Assembly (NCBI RefSeq): GCF_000685865.1
Contig: NZ_JMKS01000005.1
Coordinates: 744,001 to 808,000 of the forward strand
Length of the DNA stretch: 64,000 bases
From: Exiguobacterium antarcticum DSM 14480
GTDB lineage: Bacteria; Bacillota; Bacilli; Exiguobacteriales; Exiguobacteriaceae
Reading direction: 5' to 3'
Shown in pieces: positions 58,594-64,000 of the stretch. The translations under genes and the position numbers were made by a program. Position 1 is the stretch's first letter. Each line of letters starts with the position of its first letter. Below the pieces are notes generated by a model. It was not told where the DNA came from and made no database searches. It worked only from the letters and a program-made list of their open reading frames with translations.

Positions 58594-61188
58594 ATGGCTG
58601 TCAAAGAAAAAATCAAACAAGATGTCTCACCTGTCGAACAAGCAATCAATCAAATCGTCGCGAAAGGTCAAACGGCGTTACAAGAACTATTAACATTTGA
58701 TCAAACGAAAATCGATGTAATCGTCCGTGACATGGCGCTTGCCGGTCTCGAACGGCACGTCGAACTCGCACGACTTGCGGTTGAAGAAACAGGACGTGGT
58801 GTCTTTGAAGATAAAATGATCAAAAACATGTTTGCGACGGAATATATCTATAACAGTCTTCGTGATGAAAAAACGGTCGGGATCTTAGAAGAAGATGTCC
58901 AAAACGGGATCACCTACATCGCGGAACCGGTCGGTGTCGTCTGTGGCGTCACACCTGTGACGAATCCGACATCAACGACGATGTTCAAAGCGTTGATTGC
59001 GATCAAAACGCGCAACCCGATCATCTTCGCCTTTCATCCGTCCGCACAAAATTGCTCACTTGAAGCGGCCAAAACGTTACGTGACGCTGCCGTTAAAGCT
59101 GGTGCCCCGCAAGATTGTATCCAGTGGGTCGAACAACCGTCTCTCGAAGCAACAAAAGTCTTGATGAACCACACCGACATCGCGATGGTTCTTGCGACGG
59201 GTGGAGCCGGCATGGTCAAATCAGCGTATTCAACCGGCAAACCGGCACTTGGTGTTGGACCAGGGAACGTACCGTGTTACATCGAAAAATCAGCAAAAAT
59301 TAAGCGGGCCGTCAGTGATTTGGTCCTCTCGAAAACATTTGATAACGGAATGATCTGTGCCTCCGAGCAAGCGGTCATCGTCGATCAAGAGATTTATGCA
59401 GAAGTGCGGGCAGAGATGGAAGCGCTCGGTTGCTACTTCTGTACAGCAGACGAGAAAAAACGTCTTGAAGCACTTGTCATCAAAACCGACACATGTGCCG
59501 TCAATGCGGACATCGTCGGGAAACCGGCAACATGGATCGCAGCGAAAGCGGGCATCGAAGTCCCGAGCAATACGGTCATGCTCGTCGCCGAACTCGAAAA
59601 AGTCGGCACCGAAGAACCGCTCTCACATGAAAAGCTAAGTCCCGTCCTTGGTGCCTATAGCGTCCAATCAACAGAAGACGCCTTCCACGTCGCCGAACGG
59701 ATGCTTGAAATCGGTGGTCTCGGTCACACGGCGGTCATCCACACGACGAACGATGACTTGATGACAGCGTTCGGACTCCGGATGAAAGCCTGCCGAATCC
59801 TTGTCAACAGCCCGTCAGCACACGGTGGGATTGGTGACTTGTATAACGAATTGACTCCATCGCTGACACTTGGTTGCGGATCATACGGGAAAAACTCGGT
59901 CTCTGAAAACGTAACGGCGAAACATCTACTCAATATCAAGAAGGTGGCGAGACGACGCGTGAACATGCAGTGGTTCAAAGTACCGGAAAAGATTTTCTTT
60001 GAAAAAAACTCGGTTCAATACTTGAAATCAATTCAAAACGTCTCACGGGCCTTGATCGTCACTGATCAATCGATGGTCGAATTCGGTTACGCCGATAAAG
60101 TCATCCGAAACTTACCAGCAGGTGTCAGCTACCGGATTTTCGACCAAGTCGAACCTGACCCGTCAGTCACGACGGTCGAAATCGGGGCACAAGCGATGCG
60201 GGACTTCCAACCCGACTTAATCATCGCCCTTGGTGGGGGATCTGCGATGGATGCAGCGAAAGGCATGTGGCTGTTCTATGAGCAACCAAATGAGAAGTTC
60301 TCAAACTTACGTCAAAAATTCCTCGATATCCGGAAACGTGCTTATAAATTCCCGGAACTCGGAAACAAAGCGAAGTTCGTCGCGATTCCGACGACGTCAG
60401 GAACAGGTTCTGAAGTCACACCGTTCACGGTCATCACGGATAAAGAGAAAAACGTCAAATATCCGATTGCTGACTATGCATTGACACCAGACATCGCGAT
60501 CATCGATCCAGAATTCGTCATGACGGTGCCCGCTTCAATCACAGCTGATACAGGAATGGACGTCTTGACGCATGCGACAGAAGCGTTCGTCTCAGTCCTT
60601 GCGAACGACTATACGGACGGACTGGCATTAAAAGCAATCAAGATGATCTTCGACTACTTGCCACGCGCTTACGATAACGGTTCAGACGCGGAAGCACGCG
60701 AAAAAGTTCACAATGCGTCAACGATGGCAGGGATGGCGTTTGCCAATGCCTTCCTCGGCATCAACCACTCAATCGCGCACAAAATCGGTGGGGAGTTCCA
60801 CACACCACACGGTCGGACAAATGCGATTCTGATGCCGCACGTCATCCGCTACAATGCAGCGAAACCAACGAAACTTGCTTCATTCCCGAAATATGAATCA
60901 TTCATCGCGGATGAACGATATGCGGAAATCGCCCGTTACCTCGGTCTGCCGGCAGCAACGACGGAACAAGGTGTCGAATCACTCATCCAAGCGATCACAG
61001 AACTCGGACAACGCCTCAACATCAAGATGTCGTTTAAAGCCCAAGGCATCAAAAAAGCGGACTTCGAAGCGAAACTCGACAAGATGGCAGTCGATGCGTT
61101 TGAAGATCAATGTACAACAGCGAATCCGAAAATGCCGCTCGTGACGGAACTCCGTCAGATCATGGAACTCGCCTACGAAGGCATCTAA
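58594..61188 (+). CDS. adhE: Bifunctional acetaldehyde-CoA/alcohol dehydrogenase
   Basis: This 864-residue fermentative enzyme reduces acetyl-CoA to ethanol, regenerating NAD+. The N-terminal aldehyde dehydrogenase half (1 to ~440) has GVTPVTNPTST, TGGAGMVKSAYSTGKPALG and the acyl-thioester Cys in NGMICASEQAV. The C-terminal iron alcohol dehydrogenase half (~450-864) has ALGGGSAMDAAKGMW, TTSGTGSEVTPF and metal ligands in GMDVLTHATEAF and GINHSIAHKIGGEFHTPHG. AGGGAGGAAACC precedes the ATG at 58594. Rex and cre sites upstream predict induction when NADH builds up. Confidence 0.95.
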   Translation: MAVKEKIKQDVSPVEQAINQIVAKGQTALQELLTFDQTKIDVIVRDMALAGLERHVELARLAVEETGRGVFEDKMIKNMFATEYIYNSLRDEKTVGILEEDVQNGITYIAEPVGVVCGVTPVTNPTSTTMFKALIAIKTRNPIIFAFHPSAQNCSLEAAKTLRDAAVKAGAPQDCIQWVEQPSLEATKVLMNHTDIAMVLATGGAGMVKSAYSTGKPALGVGPGNVPCYIEKSAKIKRAVSDLVLSKTFDNGMICASEQAVIVDQEIYAEVRAEMEALGCYFCTADEKKRLEALVIKTDTCAVNADIVGKPATWIAAKAGIEVPSNTVMLVAELEKVGTEEPLSHEKLSPVLGAYSVQSTEDAFHVAERMLEIGGLGHTAVIHTTNDDLMTAFGLRMKACRILVNSPSAHGGIGDLYNELTPSLTLGCGSYGKNSVSENVTAKHLLNIKKVARRRVNMQWFKVPEKIFFEKNSVQYLKSIQNVSRALIVTDQSMVEFGYADKVIRNLPAGVSYRIFDQVEPDPSVTTVEIGAQAMRDFQPDLIIALGGGSAMDAAKGMWLFYEQPNEKFSNLRQKFLDIRKRAYKFPELGNKAKFVAIPTTSGTGSEVTPFTVITDKEKNVKYPIADYALTPDIAIIDPEFVMTVPASITADTGMDVLTHATEAFVSVLANDYTDGLALKAIKMIFDYLPRAYDNGSDAEAREKVHNASTMAGMAFANAFLGINHSIAHKIGGEFHTPHGRTNAILMPHVIRYNAAKPTKLASFPKYESFIADERYAEIARYLGLPAATTEQGVESLIQAITELGQRLNIKMSFKAQGIKKADFEAKLDKMAVDAFEDQCTTANPKMPLVTELRQIMELAYEGI

Positions 61189-61219
61189 TAGAGAGAAAAA
61201 CATCATGGCAATTCAAAAG

Positions 61220-61253
61220 AGCCTTGCTTCCGGTCGACGGAGGCAAGGCTTTC
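61220..61253 (+). terminator. Intrinsic terminator of adhE
   Basis: AGCCTTGCTTCCG pairs with CGGAGGCAAGGCT (one mismatch), followed by TTC. Confidence 0.8.
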
Positions 61254-61283
61254 GTGTGTTCATAATCGTGAAGTCGCGTTCAC

Positions 61284-61442
61284 TCATTTGTTAATCACAA
61301 TGGATAATTGATAGTTCACATGCACATTTAAATCAACTAAAAACGAATCCAATTCTTTGTTAGATGGAAAGCGACATTCGAGCAGGTAACAACTGTCCCC
61401 ACTGATTTTATAATTATTCAGAACTGGATGGTCTACAGTTAG
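61284..61442 (-). pseudogene. 3' remnant of an Lrp/AsnC-family regulator, cut by an IS
   Basis: On the minus strand the last ~52 codons of an Lrp/AsnC ligand-binding domain can be read: VDHPVLNNYKISGDSCYLL, then ECRFPSNKELDSFLVDL and QLSIVINK before TGA at 61284. The YxISGxxxYLL pattern and a final strand SIVI are typical of the family's C-terminal RAM domain. The frame ends at the left end of the IS3-type element at about 61443, and the DNA-binding half is not found on the other side of that element. The gene is therefore broken. Confidence 0.75.
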
Positions 61443-61508
61443 TTGGACATAAACCTTAAGGTCAATTAGACTTAGGAAAATTATGAACAGCAGAGGAGAA
61501 TCACCTTC

Positions 61509-61793
61509 ATGAATAAACGGGAACGAAGAATTTTTAGCGATTCATTCAAACAACAGATGGTTCAACTCCATTTGAATGGGAAGTCACGCGCCGATATCAT
61601 TCGGGAATATGACTTGACGCCTTCGGCATTTAATCGCTGGATCAACCAAAGTAAGACGACCGGATCTTTTAAGGAAGAAGATAATTTGTCAGATGAAGCG
61701 CGTGAGCTACGTGTGCTTCGGAAGCATGTCCAACAACTCGAGATGGAGAATGATATTTTAAAGCAAGCCGCGCTGATCATGGGACGAAAGTAA
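61509..61793 (+). CDS. IS3-family transposase OrfA
   Basis: This 94-residue subunit has an HTH_Tnp_1 domain (FSDSFKQQMVQLHLNGKSRA, IIREYDLTPSAFNRWINQ) and a C-terminal leucine-zipper coil (ELRVLRKHVQQLEMENDILK). The coil end holds the in-phase slippery heptamer T_TTA_AAG at 61757-61763, allowing -1 shift into orfB. GCAGAGGAGAA precedes the ATG at 61509. Confidence 0.9.
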   Translation: MNKRERRIFSDSFKQQMVQLHLNGKSRADIIREYDLTPSAFNRWINQSKTTGSFKEEDNLSDEARELRVLRKHVQQLEMENDILKQAALIMGRK

Positions 61794-62629
61794 GTGTGAT
61801 CAAGAATAATCGACATAAATACTCGGTATCAGCAATGTGCAGCGTCCTCCAATTACCCAGAAGTACGTTTTATTATGAAGCGAGACAGCGACCATCGGTC
61901 GACGATGTGACGGAAGCCATCCGTGAAATTTTCCGGCGCAGCCGAGAGAACTACGGCACGCGTAAAATCAAGATTGAACTCCAAAAACAAGGGAAATGCG
62001 TCTCTCGTCGCCGAATCGGACGCATCATGAAAGACCAAGGGCTCGTCTCTACGTACACGCTCGCGCAATTCAAGCCTAAAAAAGAAGCGTGCAACGAGTC
62101 GATGGAAGCCAATGAATTGAATCGCGCGTTCAAGCAAGGAGAAGAGCTATCCGTTGTCGTCAGTGACCTGACATACATCAAGGTCCGTCAAAAATGGCAT
62201 TATGTATGTGTATTTGTTGATTTCTTTAACCGAGAAATCATCGGTCACAGTGTGGGCGAGCGAAAGGATGCGCAACTGGTCCATCGTGCTTTCGCTTCCA
62301 TTCCTCATGATTTGCGTCGTATCCGGATGTTTCACACGGATCGAGGACGAGAGTTCAACAACCATCTGATTGAGGATGCCCTTCATACGTTCGGAATCCG
62401 TCGCTCGTTGAGCAAAAAGGGTTGTCCGTACGATAACGCAGTCGCGGAAGCCACGTTTAAAATCATCAAGACAGAGTTTGTCAAAAAACGAGTGTTCTCG
62501 AGTTTGACGGAGCTGGAACGCGAGTTCCAGGATTACGTGAATTGGTTCAACCACCTTCGCATACACGGTACATTGGATTATCAAAGCCCCGTTCGCTACA
62601 AACAATCACTCCTTAAGAAGATTGTCTAG
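61760..62629 (+). CDS. IS3-family transposase OrfB (via -1 frameshift or GTG 61796)
   Basis: After slippage at 61757-61763 the frame reads on to 62629. It has an HTH_21 region (SRENYGTRKIKIELQKQG) and an rve core with Asp in VVSDLTYIKVRQ, Asp in FHTDRGREFNN and Glu in DNAVAEATFKIIKTE. A GTG at 61796, three bases after the orfA stop, could start a separate 277-residue OrfB. The frame is undamaged, so the element may still be active. Confidence 0.88.
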   Translation, partial: KASRADHGTKVSVIKNNRHKYSVSAMCSVLQLPRSTFYYEARQRPSVDDVTEAIREIFRRSRENYGTRKIKIELQKQGKCVSRRRIGRIMKDQGLVSTYTLAQFKPKKEACNESMEANELNRAFKQGEELSVVVSDLTYIKVRQKWHYVCVFVDFFNREIIGHSVGERKDAQLVHRAFASIPHDLRRIRMFHTDRGREFNNHLIEDALHTFGIRRSLSKKGCPYDNAVAEATFKIIKTEFVKKRVFSSLTELEREFQDYVNWFNHLRIHGTLDYQSPVRYKQSLLKKIV

Positions 62630-62642
62630 TTTAGTGTTGACA

Positions 62643-62841
62643 ATCCATCTCCTACAATGATTATTATTTTTATGACTTCACGAGTTCTCAAAGAAAGCAC
62701 ACAGCACTTCATGAAATGGGACATGCTCTTGGATTAGATCATCACGGACTTGCTGGAAACGTGTTGAGATCTGGCTTTTACAGTTATGAAGTTTTAGGTT
62801 CGCACGATAAGTCAGATTATCGAACTCTTTGGGGCTATTAA
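62643..62841 (+). pseudogene. 3' remnant of a metzincin (M10/M57-like) metalloprotease
   Basis: Immediately right of the IS a frame reads SISYNDYYFYDFTSSQRKHT, then ALHEMGHALGLDHH and ends RTLWGY before TAA at 62839. HEMGHALGLDH is a complete HExxHxxGxxH zinc motif of metzincins. About 66 residues remain; signal peptide, propeptide and most of the fold are missing, and there is no ribosome site or start codon in place. It is the tail of a secreted protease gene whose front was lost on or before IS insertion. Confidence 0.75.
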
Positions 62842-62863
62842 TCCAATATAAGGAGCGTTAACT

Positions 62864-63456
62864 ATGAAAAAATTCTTAATAGGTTCAGTAGCAGCAGTTA
62901 TTGGCCTGACTGTTTATGGATTTGATCATTACCAATCAGAAAAGAAGCCGGTCAAAATTGTTAATGCATATTTAAATGAAGTGGCTGATTTTTCTGATGA
63001 TCGAATTTTAGTTGGTGCTGCTCAAAATGTGTTTGTTGGAGAAGTCATTCAAGAAGTTGGGAGTAAACGACTTGATGGAACGCCGGAAACACAGTATTCG
63101 GTAAAAGTGAACAAAAATTTAAAGGGCAAGTTAAAAGGAGAAGTCATTGTTAATCAGTTTGGTGGATATGATAAAGATTCGGAAGGAAATAGCGTCTTGA
63201 TTTTATATAATGAAGATGAGATGTTAAAAAAGGTCATCAATACATGTTCGCTACACGTTATTTAGAATCTGAGGACTGGCATACTGCAATTACTAACCAA
63301 GGTACGGTAGAACTTAAGAATGCTGAAGAAGAAAGCACTTCAGTTGGAAAGATCGTGAGTGCTTTAAAATCACCTATTGTTCCGGAAGCCATGAAAAATA
63401 AAGAAAAGTACAATAATCGGAAAAAAGACGATAAATCAAAATTAGATCAGGAATGA
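62864..63456 (+). pseudogene. Secreted protein of unknown function, broken by a frameshift
   Basis: Two frames join into one ~197-residue protein. The first (62864-63265) has a signal-type start (MKKFLIGSVAAVIGLTVYGF) and a domain with YSVKVNKNLKGKLKGEVIVNQ. At an A6G run (63226-63232) the frame breaks; one base earlier in phase the sequence continues HQYMFATRYLESEDWHTAI to 63456. The run is in phase as A_AAA_AAG, so -1 slippage could restore the full product, but a one-base deletion is simpler. No family is recognised. AAGGAGCG precedes the ATG. Confidence 0.7.
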
Positions 63457-63466
63457 TTAAAAAAGT

Positions 63467-63495
63467 AGGGACTTCTTTAATTGAAAGAAGTCCCT
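63467..63495 (+). terminator. Hairpin after the frameshifted gene
   Basis: AGGGACTTCTTT pairs with AAAGAAGTCCCT. No long T-run follows, but the next hairpin comes 10 bp later. Confidence 0.6.
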
Positions 63496-63505
63496 CAGAT
63501 TATAG

Positions 63506-63541
63506 ACAAACCCTCATTTCAATTACGAAATGAGGGTTTGT
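63506..63541. terminator. Perfect 15-bp hairpin
   Basis: ACAAACCCTCATTTC pairs perfectly with GAAATGAGGGTTTGT around six bases. It may be a bidirectional terminator or a repeat remnant. Confidence 0.6.
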
Positions 63542-63837
63542 TGTATGTATCGGTCATTAAAACGTTCAAGGTGCTTTTATTAAACTATCCAAACTCAAGG
63601 GCTCAGTTTATATTAAGAATATCTTTCATGTTTTTTAGAACAGATTCATCATATGTTATACAGACACAAAAGTAGAAAATGATTGATGTATTGAACCGCA
63701 CAAGCCTGCATTCCTTTTTTGCATTACACAAGTGTCCGCACTATTCCGATCAATCAGTTTAATAAGATACGTTCATTCGATTTAATATATTTTGAAGTAG
63801 AATCAAGCTTAGGATCTATACATACATTTAAAGTAAT
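63542..63837. other. AT-rich region, no gene seen
   Basis: About 300 bp of AT-rich sequence unlike the codon-biased DNA on either side. A frame at 63719 runs through the repeat junction into the antisense phase of the duplicated gene; it looks like decayed DNA rather than a gene. It stops sharply at the repeat boundary at 63837. Confidence 0.55.
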
Positions 63838-64000
63838 AACCGTATTAAGAAATACAAAAACAGAAGGAGTGAACGCAAGATGGCAACACGATTCAAAGTT
63901 AATCCTGCCTTGCGCCGTGGTTTTGAGACGGCGCGCGCTGGTGAACGACCGATGACAAAAGCAGGGACGATGAGTAAGATTTTCCTCTTACTTGCCCTCG
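63838..64000 (+). repeat. Second copy of the 163-bp direct repeat, running off the window
   Basis: Every base from 63838 to the window edge equals 46530-46692. The sequence left of 63838 is unrelated to that left of 46530, so the boundary is sharp. True length is unknown because the window ends. Confidence 0.97.
63880..64000 (+). CDS. Bax inhibitor-1/YccA family protein, second copy, 5' part
   Basis: The first 40 codons (ATG at 63880 behind AGAAGGAG) are identical in DNA to those of the gene at 46572-47309. The window ends before it can be seen whether the copy is complete. Identity at silent positions too means a very recent duplication or an assembly effect. Confidence 0.8.
   Translation, partial: MATRFKVNPALRRGFETARAGERPMTKAGTMSKIFLLLAL

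Larger units (their letters stand above)
61444..62642 (+). mobile_element. IS3-family insertion sequence, second type
   Basis: The ~1.2-kb element carries orfA and orfB with a U_UUA_AAG slip site and an intact DDE triad. It is unrelated in sequence to the element at 28293. Terminal repeats are imperfect: TGGACATAAACC at the left and, on the opposite strand, TGTCAACACTAAAC at the right. No target duplication is seen, and the two flanks come from different broken genes. End positions are approximate. Confidence 0.8.

Noticed and set aside
63719-63955. 78-residue frame near the window end
   Set aside because: It crosses the repeat boundary and runs out of phase through the duplicated gene start; no ribosome site.
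1-64000. CRISPR arrays, tRNA, rRNA or prophage modules
   Set aside because: No regularly spaced repeats, tRNA cloverleaf signatures, rRNA segments or phage structural genes were recognised by eye.

Overview
The window is about 64 kb of a low-to-mid GC Firmicute chromosome. Gene content and signals point to Bacilli: strong AGGAGG-type ribosome binding sites, 7-1-7 Fur boxes, a SigB-type promoter, cre and Rex sites, a TPP riboswitch with a tenI-thiO-thiS-thiG-thiF operon, and HmoA, YuiF and YtrA-like genes. Codon use and the mix of genes resemble Exiguobacterium. That name is an inference from memory, not a database result.

Layout. 1-5 kb: 3' end of rpiA, small membrane proteins, a diguanylate cyclase, then a hydroxybutyrate/ketone-body operon collapsed by two internal deletions that leaves only the thiolase whole. 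5-10 kb: a methionine-type ABC importer, a DUF2268 metalloprotease missing its export signal, and BrnQ. 10-21.7 kb: an iron island with hmoA, two FecCD permeases, an AraC regulator fused to a siderophore-binding domain, a siderophore-binding lipoprotein and a complete asbABCDEF petrobactin operon. Four Fur boxes tie this island together, and no ATPase gene is present in it. 21.8-28.2 kb: glycerol dehydrogenase, a CzcD-type metal exporter behind a CadC-like operator, two related SH3b-M23 peptidoglycan hydrolases, a Nudix hydrolase and a SigB-type stress dehydrogenase with a proline-rich partner. 28.3-29.5 kb: an intact IS3-family element.

29.6-41.5 kb: a GntR-ABC transporter operon, an NlpC/P60 pseudoenzyme, an MFS exporter, an OsmC protein, a GH3 lipoprotein, and the thiamine thiazole operon behind a TPP riboswitch with its terminator. 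41.6-61.2 kb: sbcDC, an AAC(3)-family acetyltransferase, a Bax-inhibitor-1 family membrane protein, small stress or unknown genes, a MarR-controlled membrane protein, a PheC-like binding protein, an ABC-2 exporter, DedA, a YuiF-type antiporter, beta-carbonic anhydrase and adhE with Rex and cre sites.

61.2-64 kb is rearranged. A second IS3-family element sits between the 3' end of an Lrp/AsnC gene and the 3' end of a metzincin protease gene, with no target duplication. A frameshifted lipoprotein-like gene and AT-rich filler follow. From 63838 to the window edge the sequence is identical to 46530-46692, the promoter-proximal part of the Bax-inhibitor-family gene. It is either the junction of a 17.3-kb tandem duplication, a partial gene copy, or an assembly loop.
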